This document shows, piece after piece, positions 1 to 5,745 of a DNA stretch of 6,002 nt; position 1 is the stretch's first letter; every line of letters starts with the position of its first letter. The notes beneath the pieces are model-generated. The model saw nothing but the letters and a program-made list of their open reading frames with translations, did not search any database and had not been told where the DNA came from. The stretch lies in contig QMWS01000051.1 in assembly GCA_003661745.1 (NCBI GenBank), forward strand, positions 1 to 6,002. Direction: 5' to 3'. This DNA is from Thermoprotei archaeon. GTDB taxonomy: Archaea > Thermoproteota > Thermoprotei_A > Sulfolobales > NBVN01. The position numbers were made by a program, and so were the translations under genes.

Positions 1-520
1 ACTGCTATTCCTGATCTTAGGGCTGATTGGGTCAGGGTTTAGTGCTAACCTAGCTTCGGTGTTCATGATAATTCTAGGGGCTGTCCTATTAGCTGTGGAA
101 TTATTTATAACACCGGGGTTTGGCGTCCTAGGTATTACTGGCATAGTATTCCTTGCCTTAGGCTTCGCTCTCTTACCCTCAGCGGTACCTCCTGGCTTCG
201 CCCCACCTCCTGGATATGCAGCTCAGTTCAGGATATTTGCTATAGGGTTAGGGCTGGGACTAGGTCTTTTCACAGGCATAGTCCTCTATAAGATAATTCA
301 AGCTAAGAGAAGGAAGCCAACAATATTTGAGCTTTATGGAAAAGTGGGAAGAGCACTTGACGAACTGAAAGCAGGTCAGGTAGGGTTTGTCCTGGTTGAG
401 GGTGAGTACTGGCGTGCAGTATCCGAAGAAGACATACCTAAGGGAGCTGAGGTGGTAGTTATAGGGAAAAAGGACTCTGTACTCGTGGTGAAAAAGCATG
501 TCAGTAGCGGGTCTAGCTGA
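1..520 (+). CDS. NfeD family membrane protein, C-terminal part (5' end outside window)
   Basis: The reading frame is open from the first bases of the window (first full codon at 2), so the GTG at 59 and ATG at 65 are probably internal codons and the gene starts upstream. The 172 visible residues contain hydrophobic segments at about 1-14, 21-36, 39-58 and 76-99, with the PGFGVLGITG turn typical of NfeD between the second and third. A proline-rich loop (PPGFAPPPGY) follows, then a basic stretch (KRRK), then a small beta-rich domain at about 110-166 (GKVGRALDEL, GFVLVEGEYWRA, KGAEVVVIG) that matches the NfeD soluble OB-fold. In long archaeal NfeD proteins a ClpP-like serine protease domain precedes the membrane part; by inference it lies upstream here, often near a stomatin gene. 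Such proteins cleave stomatin-type substrates and act in membrane quality control. The gene overlaps the next one by 23 bases. Family call is firm; presence of the protease domain cannot be seen. Confidence 0.85.
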   Translation, partial: LLFLILGLIGSGFSANLASVFMIILGAVLLAVELFITPGFGVLGITGIVFLALGFALLPSAVPPGFAPPPGYAAQFRIFAIGLGLGLGLFTGIVLYKIIQAKRRKPTIFELYGKVGRALDELKAGQVGFVLVEGEYWRAVSEEDIPKGAEVVVIGKKDSVLVVKKHVSSGSS

Positions 521-1655
521 CCTGCCGCTGCATTGGGGGCATGTCCCGCCATGGCTAGCTAGTATAATGAAGAAGCTAGCTAAAGCTATAGTTAAGATAA
601 TAGTTATCGACCTAGGCAGTGAAGCGCTGCTTCGGAGACTTTCAAACCCTCTCTGGTTTCAAGCATTCAATAACGCGATAGGTATGGATTGGGATAGCAG
701 CGGATCGACAACAGTAACTACTGCAATACTGAAGGAGGTACTTAACGACTTAAACATTGATGTGAGGATTGCGGGAGGTAAGGGGCTTCTCTCACGTAAG
801 ACACCGCAGGAGCTACTACAATACAGTGAGGAGTTAGGCTTAAGCAGCAGTAAAGTCGAGGAACTAATTAAAGTATCTAAGCTCGGGGCTAAGGCGGATT
901 CAGTGTTACTTCAAGATAGCTTCACATTGTATCATCATGTGCTAGTCTTTGATAGGAGTGGTAGGTGGGTAATTATTCAGCAAGGAATGAATACAGAGCT
1001 AAGGCTGGCTAGGAGGTACCACCTAGCATGGTATGTCAGTAGTGACATAACGCTGGAGCCTCACTCAGGGGTAGTCTCAGATATTAGGCTAACACCTCTG
1101 AACCTAACCCACAGAGACTCAGCAAGTGCTAGGGGCGTTATCGTGGATTTAGTTAATGAGAGACCTGAGAAAGTAAAGAGGAATATAGTGCTAGTCAACG
1201 CAATACTTAAGGGCAATAAAACTCTTTTCGGCTTAAAGCCGCTGAGGCCAATAGACTTTAAGCTACCCTACTACAAGCCTGTGAAGCTAACTAATGGTCT
1301 CCTAAAGATCCTGAGGGAAGCTTACGAAGTTAAACCAAGAGATGTAAGTGAGCTTATGCTACACACAAGGGTGGGCCCGGAGACCCTCAGAGCGCTAAGC
1401 TTAATTTCAGAGCTTATCTATAGGGAACCGCCTTCACTCAAAGATCCAGAGTTAGTGCCCTTCAGTCCATTCAAGTATGCATTTGCGATAGGTGGCAAGG
1501 ACGGAATACCCTATCCTGTGAAGAGAGAGGTAGCTGAGAAAGTTATTCAGGAATTAGAAGAGACAATTAAGTCAGCAGAACTAGGTAGTAAGGAGAGATT
1601 ACTTGCGTTAAGGGCTCTTAGGAAGCTAGCCCCAAAGGATGTAGGTAGGTATTGA
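498..1655 (+). CDS. DUF763 family protein, function unknown
   Basis: A 385-residue protein with the N-terminus typical of DUF763 (GLADLPLHWGHVPPWL at 5-20), which fixes the ATG at 498. A GGTGA ribosome site at 487-491 lies six bases upstream, inside the preceding nfeD gene, so the two are likely cotranslated. Conserved-looking blocks: GMDWDSSGSTTV (62-73), GGKGLLSRKTPQEL (93-106), a HHVLVFDRSGRWVIIQQGMN strand pair (146-165), RRYHLAW (172-178), LNLTHRDSASAR (201-212), and near the C-terminus VGPETLRALSLISELIY (292-308) followed by FAIGGKDGIPYPV (329-341). The VGPETLRAL segment resembles a helix-hairpin-helix turn, which could mean DNA binding; this is inference. No signal peptide or membrane segment is seen, so it should be cytoplasmic. 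Length is in the usual range for the family as I know it. No biochemical role is known to me; confidence is high in the family and nil in function. Confidence 0.88.
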   Translation: MSVAGLADLPLHWGHVPPWLASIMKKLAKAIVKIIVIDLGSEALLRRLSNPLWFQAFNNAIGMDWDSSGSTTVTTAILKEVLNDLNIDVRIAGGKGLLSRKTPQELLQYSEELGLSSSKVEELIKVSKLGAKADSVLLQDSFTLYHHVLVFDRSGRWVIIQQGMNTELRLARRYHLAWYVSSDITLEPHSGVVSDIRLTPLNLTHRDSASARGVIVDLVNERPEKVKRNIVLVNAILKGNKTLFGLKPLRPIDFKLPYYKPVKLTNGLLKILREAYEVKPRDVSELMLHTRVGPETLRALSLISELIYREPPSLKDPELVPFSPFKYAFAIGGKDGIPYPVKREVAEKVIQELEETIKSAELGSKERLLALRALRKLAPKDVGRY

Positions 1656-1686
1656 ACATTTAATAAGGAAATAGCCGCTGAGTAAC

Positions 1687-1700
1687 ACGTAGTACTACGT
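1687..1700. repeat. Perfect 14-base palindrome in intergenic spacer
   Basis: The sequence ACGTAGTACTACGT equals its own reverse complement; the flanking bases (C on both sides) end the symmetry. It lies 32 bases after the DUF763 stop and about 89 bases before the next start. Symmetric sites of this size often bind dimeric regulators. As an RNA it would make only a five-pair stem, and no T-run follows, so a terminator is less likely. Role unproven. Confidence 0.5.
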
Positions 1701-1747
1701 CTCTACTTAATGAGCATAGTAGCGGACTTACTAAAGTTGCTAAAAGT

Positions 1748-1766
1748 TATTTTAGGGTGTTTAAAT
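1748..1766 (+). promoter_or_regulatory. Candidate archaeal promoter (TATA-like) of the beta-domain protein gene
   Basis: Two AT-rich TATA-like stretches lie here: TTATTTTA at 1748-1755 and TTTAAAT at 1760-1766. With the usual archaeal spacing of about 25 bases, the first would start transcription near 1778, giving a very short leader that just includes the ribosome site at 1778-1783. The second would give a nearly leaderless message at 1789. Only one probably functions; the choice is inference. Confidence 0.35.
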
Positions 1767-1777
1767 CATTAGCTAAC

Positions 1778-1783
1778 AGGTGA
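1778..1783 (+). promoter_or_regulatory. Ribosome binding site that decides the start at 1789
   Basis: AGGTGA matches the archaeal 16S anti-Shine-Dalgarno and sits five bases before the ATG at 1789. The in-frame GTG at 1780 lies within this motif, so it is unlikely to be the start. Confidence 0.6.
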
Positions 1784-1788
1784 CATTA

Positions 1789-2814
1789 ATGCCTAGAGGT
1801 AGTCTTGTTGAGTACCTGAATGATGAAGTTCAAGGCCTAATACAGTACACGACGATTTCTAATCCATTAACACTGGGTGGTTACGGGAACCCTAGGTCAG
1901 GATACACGGTCTTCTCGGTAGATCACGGACTCAGTAAGGCGTTCTTAGTGCTTTCTATCTCATGCAAGTCAGCACCAAGGAACATATTGTGGAAGGTAAT
2001 GCTCAATGGAGTTACCTTAGTACGTGAGTTCAAGCCTCAGTTACTTGAGGAGTGGGAGGAGGGTGTCTACGCAGTACAGGTATTTGACGTAAGCCAGCTG
2101 ATGTCCGAGGCAGGGCGCTATACGCTCTCAATAAAGTGCGATTCCTCCGAAGCGGTAACGGTTGAGGCAATGACTCTTTTCGGTATCGCGCCGCTGGAAA
2201 ACGCTAAGACAGAGGTAGTATTCAAGGCAGGACAGGTCGGCCTAAAGCCATCGGAGAGAGCGGATATAGATGTACCTATGGGTGACAGAGATGGCGTAGG
2301 TAAGACGCTAATAACGCTCAGCATGCCGTCAAGAAAGGCAGTAGTGGATGTCATGATTAATGGTAAGCAGGTAGAGACTGTCGACGGCATTATAGGTGTG
2401 GAGGAGGTAAGTATTAAGAACGTACACTTAGGAAGTAAGAATAGCGTTACCTTACTTCACAGGGACACATCATTAGCCTACTATCCGAGAGATGTAAGGA
2501 TCCACAACTTACTAATGTATAAGGTATTGGTTGAGGGGCCTAAAGTAGATGTGGTGGACGCGAGCTTAGGTAACGATAAGGTAAGCATGAAGCTGAGGAA
2601 TACGGGTGATGTAGTAGCTAAGAATATAGTTATAGCTTGCTTATCAGCTGGCGAGATACTGTTCAGGGACGTAATTAATGCGCTGAGGCCTGGCGAAGAG
2701 GTAGTTAGGGAGTACGCTGTATCAGCTAAGCAGAGACCAGTCATTGTTAGGGTTATCTATACAGGTTTACTAGACCAGGAAGTGATAACCGTTAAGCTAG
2801 TGGAGGAGACCTAA
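1789..2814 (+). CDS. Uncharacterised multi-domain beta-sandwich protein with CARDB-like C-terminus
   Basis: A 341-residue protein that I do not recognise as a named family. Alternation of hydrophobic and polar residues points to beta strands throughout. Two regions look related: about 49-132 (AFLVLSISC, WKVMLNGVTLV, RYTLSIKCDS, VEAMTLFG) and about 171-248 (KTLITLSMP, VVDVMINGKQVETV, NSVTLLHRDT, VRIHNLLMYKVLV), each with strand, LNG/ING hairpin, long loop and two closing strands, suggesting a domain duplication. Residues 251-339 (VSMKLRNTGDVVAKNIVI, ALRPGEEVVREYAV, PVIVRVIYTG) have the NTGD...A and LxPGE pattern of CARDB/Ig-like adhesion or scaffold modules. There is no signal peptide, membrane helix or enzyme motif, which is odd because such modules are usually secreted. 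The gene stands alone on this strand and ends inside the convergent UbiA gene by 18 bases. A structural or carbohydrate/protein-binding role is possible, but function is unknown. Confidence 0.75.
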   Translation: MPRGSLVEYLNDEVQGLIQYTTISNPLTLGGYGNPRSGYTVFSVDHGLSKAFLVLSISCKSAPRNILWKVMLNGVTLVREFKPQLLEEWEEGVYAVQVFDVSQLMSEAGRYTLSIKCDSSEAVTVEAMTLFGIAPLENAKTEVVFKAGQVGLKPSERADIDVPMGDRDGVGKTLITLSMPSRKAVVDVMINGKQVETVDGIIGVEEVSIKNVHLGSKNSVTLLHRDTSLAYYPRDVRIHNLLMYKVLVEGPKVDVVDASLGNDKVSMKLRNTGDVVAKNIVIACLSAGEILFRDVINALRPGEEVVREYAVSAKQRPVIVRVIYTGLLDQEVITVKLVEET

Positions 2815-3705
2815 TAACCTAAATATTAAGTCAGTGAGGAATGCAAAGGAACCAATAAATATAGCTATCTTCAAGTAGGTCCTTACTCTGCCTGCGACTT
2901 TCTCTGGATCAATCCCATATTCTCTACTTACAAGCTTTATTATAGAGTAGGCTATTACTGCATCTGTCAGAGAGGTGAGTACTAGGTATACTATACCGTA
3001 CCCTACGAGTAAGTAAGGTAGCGGCGATAGGGCTATTACTAGAGCTAAGAGTATTACAGCAATAGCGGCAGACTTACTTAACCCTATAACTCTAGGCAAT
3101 GACTTTACGTCTCTTACTGCATCCGCTACATAATCTTCGATGGTCTTAACTACTTCCCGCGAGAGTAGGAGGAGAAAAGCGTAAAGTGCAGGTATGCCCG
3201 TATACATGACGCAGCTTAGCACGCCCTCATATTCTGCTAGAGCTAAGCCACCATATATTATGGATGCAGCGCCCTCAAAGCTAACAACAATATTACCTAA
3301 GATGCCTAATTCCTTAATTTTGTATGAGTACATCACGAGTAGGAGGGCGTTAAGTGACGCAAAGATAAATGAGACAGGCCCAGAAAGAACGGCGAATGAA
3401 ACTCCAGCTACTATGAGGATAATAGAAAGTACTAGCGCTTCCCTTCTACTGACGATACCCGACGGTATTGGCCTGTACGGCTTATTTATTAGGTCGACCT
3501 CAACGTCGAAGTAATCATTAATTGCGTAGCCTCCTGCGGCTACCAATACGACAGTAGAGAGCGGTATCGTGGGGCTTAAACCGTACCTATCTAATGAGAC
3601 AACTACAGCTAAGTATCCTATGAGTGTAGTTACTGCCGTAGCTATTAGATTGTGGAGTCTTACTAGCTGTAAGTAAGCGAGGACTTTCTTACGCAAGCTA
3701 ATCAT
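2797..3705 (-). CDS. UbiA family prenyltransferase, likely digeranylgeranylglyceryl phosphate synthase
   Basis: A 302-residue very hydrophobic protein with about eight or nine membrane segments. The first prenyltransferase signature is complete: NDYFDVEVD at 63-71, followed by INKPYRPIPSG (73-83), as in archaeal DGGGP synthases; these aspartates bind the Mg-diphosphate. The second signature lies at 183-204 (REVVKTIEDYVADAVRDVKSLP), keeping D191 and D195. The expected reaction adds a second geranylgeranyl group to geranylgeranylglyceryl phosphate, the second ether bond of archaeal lipids, at the membrane. An in-frame TAG directly before the ATG excludes an upstream start; GGTG sits six bases before it. 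It follows the small winged-helix-like gene by 15 bases, so the two are probably one operon. Other UbiA enzymes (quinone or heme side-chain transferases) share the motifs, so the substrate is less certain than the family. Confidence 0.85.
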   Translation of the reverse strand: MISLRKKVLAYLQLVRLHNLIATAVTTLIGYLAVVVSLDRYGLSPTIPLSTVVLVAAGGYAINDYFDVEVDLINKPYRPIPSGIVSRREALVLSIILIVAGVSFAVLSGPVSFIFASLNALLLVMYSYKIKELGILGNIVVSFEGAASIIYGGLALAEYEGVLSCVMYTGIPALYAFLLLLSREVVKTIEDYVADAVRDVKSLPRVIGLSKSAAIAVILLALVIALSPLPYLLVGYGIVYLVLTSLTDAVIAYSIIKLVSREYGIDPEKVAGRVRTYLKIAIFIGSFAFLTDLIFRLLGLLH

Positions 3706-3720
3706 CTAGCACACCATGCG

Positions 3721-3957
3721 CTATGACCTATCTCCACTCTTCAAGCACTTAATTACATTTCTGGATATATTGTAGCACCCTAGCCCGTGCTCAAGGAGCC
3801 CTAAGTCAAGTAGGTATCCGATTACCTTAGCAGGGTCCTTAATACCGTATAGACCCTTCAGTTCCCTGAGTGCTAGCAGCTCGCCCACAGACCTATAGCG
3901 TATGAAGTACTTCAAGACCTTACTGCTCTCGCTGTCTAACCTATTGACCTTACTCAT
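3721..3957 (-). CDS. Small winged-helix-like protein, hypothetical
   Basis: A 78-residue protein if started at the ATG at 3957, which has GAGG five bases upstream. A GTG at 3975 would add six residues (MSCEEI) and has a G-run before it, so the start is open. Predicted order is helix (SSKVLKYFIRYRS), helix (ELLALRELKGLYG, 26-38), then helix DPAKVIGYLLDLGLLEHG (41-58) and a short strand pair GLGCYNIS (59-65), the usual layout of a winged helix with recognition helix and wing. It therefore may bind DNA as a regulator, but many archaeal proteins of this size carry such folds as protein adaptors. It lies just upstream of the UbiA gene and downstream of a spacer with direct repeats that could be its own binding site; this is inference. 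No close family name is known to me. Confidence 0.6.
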   Translation of the reverse strand: MSKVNRLDSESSKVLKYFIRYRSVGELLALRELKGLYGIKDPAKVIGYLLDLGLLEHGLGCYNISRNVIKCLKSGDRS

Positions 3958-3975
3958 TATTTCCTCACAGCTCAC

Positions 3976-4049
3976 TTAGCCCCCCTTAAAGTATCGGATT
4001 CATAGTAAGACTTAAAGGTATCGTTAGACTATGAGTCAAAGGCCAGCTG
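3976..4049 (-). promoter_or_regulatory. Promoter-like spacer with tandem CTTTAAG elements and an inverted repeat
   Basis: Read on the minus strand, CGATACCTTTAAG (4011-4023) and CGATACTTTAAG (3985-3995, counted from its CTTTAAG at 3985-3991) are near-copies 26 bases apart. CTTTAAG is a plausible TATA box; the same heptamer occurs before the dUTPase gene. The inner copy would place transcription start near 3962, close to the ATG at 3957, and the outer copy near 3988, compatible with the GTG at 3975. A seven-base inverted repeat (TCATAGT 4000-4006, ACTATGA 4028-4034) brackets the outer box and could be an operator. This suggests that the winged-helix/UbiA pair has its own promoter rather than only read-through from upstream. 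Confidence 0.4.
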
Positions 4050-5075
4050 CTAGTAGTAGTATGTGTTGACATAGTAATGCTCACTTAACATCCCCTTACC
4101 TCTAGCGCTCGGGCATACATCGCTCAGTGGGCACGTATTACTGCATAGCTTCAGCAATAAGCACTTACCCGAGCATCCGGTACTACATATTGGGTCATCC
4201 CTAGTGCAACAGTGTCTACCGAAGAGCCAGAGCAGGTCATCAAGTACTAGCGGATCTACATCAATTATTTTTGACACTATCTTAAACGCTGCTCTCACAG
4301 CATATCTGACCGCTACATCCTCATCGTGAGTGAAATGTTCCCTCTTACGTATCTTATCTAGTATATACTCAGGTAACTTAATGAAGCCTAGGCGTAGCGC
4401 AATTCTAGTTAAGTGATTGTCTACAGGCACCTCAGAATGTTCTTGATCTATATACGCTAGTATTCCTCGGCGACTAAGGAACTTAACTAGTAAGTAGGCT
4501 TTCTTCTCTACAGGATCAGAGTAGGCTATGAAACTCTTTAGCCTATCAATAAAGCCGTATGTTACGCTATTCTTAAGGTACCCACCGCTCCTCTTAATTA
4601 AATTCAGTACTGACCCGTCATAGTATTTAATTAACTTCCTGCCTAGATCTCTAAGAAGTAGCGCGCGAACATCCGGATCCCAGATCACTACATCATGCCC
4701 ATCCTCTCCTTTAGCCCTAAGCCAATTCTTAACGTCATCAACACCTATATTGGCCATTGAGTTAGGGCTAAAGAAGTCGGGATTCTCATCGTACTTTAGC
4801 TTACCCAGCCTATACAGTAGGTCGGCCCCGTGATAAAACTCTCCGTCAACATGCCCTTCAAACTCCCTGTACCTACTGGTTCTATGGTCTATTGCAACCA
4901 TGAATATAAAGTACCTAGCTACGTACTCGGGGTCATCGCCAGCAGGCGGGTAATAACGCGCATCAGTAAAGGTATCTAGCCCGATATTACTTAGCAGCCT
5001 ACCTAGAGTTGCTGAGGCACTGCATATTTGTGCTTCGTTTACCTCCATACAGATGCTGTAGCTACATATTCTCAC
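4050..5075 (-). CDS. Putative Fe-S HhH-GPD superfamily protein (DNA N-glycosylase/lyase-like)
   Basis: A 341-residue protein with a GTG start chosen because a GGGGGTG ribosome site lies seven bases upstream; a later ATG at 5048 lacks one. The N-terminal half holds FIFMVAIDHRTSR (56-68), GEFYHGADLLYRLG (78-91) and IWDPDVRALLLRDLG (131-145). Residues 186-200 (SDPVEKKAYLLVKFL) and 216-230 (VPVDNHLTRIALRLG) look like the lysine-bearing helix and the VDxH..R..RLG catalytic-aspartate segment of endonuclease III-type glycosylases; K192 and D219 would be the candidates. The C-terminus (286-324) has eight cysteines, with C290-x6-C297 and C315-x5-C321 matching the outer spacings of the EndoIII 4Fe-4S loop, and extra cysteines between. 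The normal GVG hairpin is replaced by DPVE. It overlaps the dUTPase gene by 14 bases. A base-excision role is likely, its substrate unknown; a nucleoside hydrolase of the queuosine-salvage (DUF2419) type, which shares this fold, is the main alternative. Confidence 0.7.
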   Translation of the reverse strand: MRICSYSICMEVNEAQICSASATLGRLLSNIGLDTFTDARYYPPAGDDPEYVARYFIFMVAIDHRTSRYREFEGHVDGEFYHGADLLYRLGKLKYDENPDFFSPNSMANIGVDDVKNWLRAKGEDGHDVVIWDPDVRALLLRDLGRKLIKYYDGSVLNLIKRSGGYLKNSVTYGFIDRLKSFIAYSDPVEKKAYLLVKFLSRRGILAYIDQEHSEVPVDNHLTRIALRLGFIKLPEYILDKIRKREHFTHDEDVAVRYAVRAAFKIVSKIIDVDPLVLDDLLWLFGRHCCTRDDPICSTGCSGKCLLLKLCSNTCPLSDVCPSARGKGMLSEHYYVNTYYY

Positions 5076-5541
5076 CTTTATACACCCCCTCGTAAACTTT
5101 AGATGGCTTTTCAGTTAACTTTATGAATACTAGCTGAGCTACTCTAGCACCTACTTCAAGCTCGAGTCCGTGAGGATTAAGTACTGTCAGGAGGCCTTCG
5201 CCTCTCCCAACATAGCCTGGGTCCCAGACGGTGCACGTGAATAGAACTCCCGAGCGCAGCAGCGAGGATCTAGGGAAACAGAGTCCAACAACGTCGTCAG
5301 GTACCTTAACGATCTCATTAAACATAACCTTATATGCTCCTGGCTTTAGGCGCCAGACCCCATTGGTAGGTATTAGCTCTGTCACTTTGGCTGGCCTTCT
5401 ATCTTTAAAGCCTATGTATGCAGGCGAAGCAAACGAAAACATCTTTCGCACAGTAAGATCTATTCCTGCTGGCTGAATCTGGATGTTTAGATCTTTAACA
5501 CAACATATGAAACTTGCTATTATTTTATCTGGTAGCGCCAT
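5062..5541 (-). CDS. dut: dUTPase / dCTP deaminase superfamily protein, likely dUTP diphosphatase
   Basis: A 159-residue protein from the ATG at 5541; a GTG at 5547 would add two residues (MN), but MALPDKII fits the family start better. Residue numbers below follow the GTG form. Superfamily motifs in order: IQPAGIDLT (24-32), VPDDVVGLCFPRSSLLRSGV (82-101), the VWDPGY segment (107-112) with catalytic-type D109, NPHGLEL (124-130), GARVAQLVF (133-141) and the C-terminal YEGVYKGE (152-159). The position where dCTP deaminases carry the catalytic Glu (LEF/LEL) here reads LTVLN, so deaminase activity is unlikely and dUTP hydrolysis to dUMP plus diphosphate is the better call; the enzyme would be a cytosolic trimer. 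This lowers uracil in DNA and feeds dTMP synthesis. It heads a minus-strand operon and overlaps the glycosylase-like gene by 14 bases. Some annotations would label it dCTP deaminase (dcd). Confidence 0.85.
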   Translation of the reverse strand: MALPDKIIASFICCVKDLNIQIQPAGIDLTVRKMFSFASPAYIGFKDRRPAKVTELIPTNGVWRLKPGAYKVMFNEIVKVPDDVVGLCFPRSSLLRSGVLFTCTVWDPGYVGRGEGLLTVLNPHGLELEVGARVAQLVFIKLTEKPSKVYEGVYKGENM

Positions 5542-5576
5542 ATTCACTACCTATCCTAATATTCTTTTTGTGACTA

Positions 5577-5583
5577 CTTAAAG
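5577..5583 (-). promoter_or_regulatory. Candidate TATA box of the dut operon
   Basis: On the minus strand this reads CTTTAAG, the same heptamer seen twice before the winged-helix gene. Its centre lies 39 bases before the ATG at 5541, so transcription would begin near 5555 and the leader would just include the AGGATAGG ribosome-site-like sequence. A second AT-rich stretch farther upstream (about 5610-5622, TTTATTTATAC on this strand) is a possible alternative. Confidence 0.4.
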
Positions 5584-5668
5584 GGGATACCAATAATACC
5601 ATTAGATAAAGTATAAATAAAGTTTGTTAAAATATTCGTAGACTTACGGTAAACCTGGAAAATTAATA

Positions 5669-5678
5669 TTTTTAAATA
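5669..5678 (+). promoter_or_regulatory. Candidate distal promoter of the AdoMetDC-family gene
   Basis: TTTTTAAATA is close to the canonical archaeal TATA box and follows a purine-rich stretch (GGAAAATTAATA) that could act as BRE. Transcription would begin near 5698, giving a leader of nearly 60 bases containing the G-runs and the hairpin. It competes with the more proximal box at 5713-5720. Confidence 0.4.
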
Positions 5679-5712
5679 GCATGATTAGGGGGGTGGGTAG
5701 TGGGGGGATAAA

Positions 5713-5720
5713 CTTATAAG
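5713..5720 (+). promoter_or_regulatory. Candidate proximal TATA box of the AdoMetDC-family gene
   Basis: CTTATAAG, itself a palindrome, would start transcription near 5742, leaving a 12-13 base leader made almost wholly of G-runs, a length typical of crenarchaeal messages. In that case the hairpin at 5727-5745 would exist only in DNA. Confidence 0.4.
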
Positions 5721-5726
5721 CTACAG

Positions 5727-5745
5727 ACCCCCTATTTAAGGGGGT
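5727..5745 (+). repeat. Six-pair hairpin just before the decarboxylase start
   Basis: ACCCCC (5727-5732) and GGGGGT (5740-5745) are exact reverse complements around the seven-base loop TATTTAA. The stem ends nine bases before the ATG, and its 3' arm is one of the G-runs that could pair with 16S rRNA. If transcribed, it could hide the ribosome site; if only DNA, it may be an operator around the TATTTAA box. Confidence 0.45.

Noticed and set aside
260..499. Minus-strand 79-codon ORF opposite nfeD
   Set aside because: Shadow of the clear NfeD frame; no ribosome site or recognisable protein pattern.
554..580. Inverted repeat GCTAGCT / AGCTAGC with a 13-base loop
   Set aside because: Lies inside the DUF763 coding region and arises from Leu/Ala codons (CTA, GCT) that are common in this genome; no sign of separate function.
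1656..1788. Possible small RNA (C/D box sRNA or tRNA) in the spacer
   Set aside because: There is no paired RUGAUGA/CUGA box set, and no tRNA T-loop or cloverleaf arms could be found.
2118..2744. Two minus-strand ORFs (2118-2390 and 2481-2744) opposite the beta-domain protein gene
   Set aside because: Ser/Thr/Leu-rich antisense shadows without start signals; the plus frame has a good ribosome site and domain pattern.
3194..3514. Plus-strand 106-codon ORF opposite the UbiA gene
   Set aside because: Shadow of a confidently identified prenyltransferase.
5231..5476. Plus-strand 81-codon ORF opposite dut
   Set aside because: Shadow of the dUTPase motifs on the minus strand.
5681..5719. A 12-codon upstream ORF (ATG at 5681, TAA at 5717) before the AdoMetDC-family gene, reminiscent of eukaryotic AdoMetDC control peptides
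   Set aside because: Both candidate TATA boxes place transcription start downstream of its ATG, and its glycine-rich content follows simply from the G-runs.
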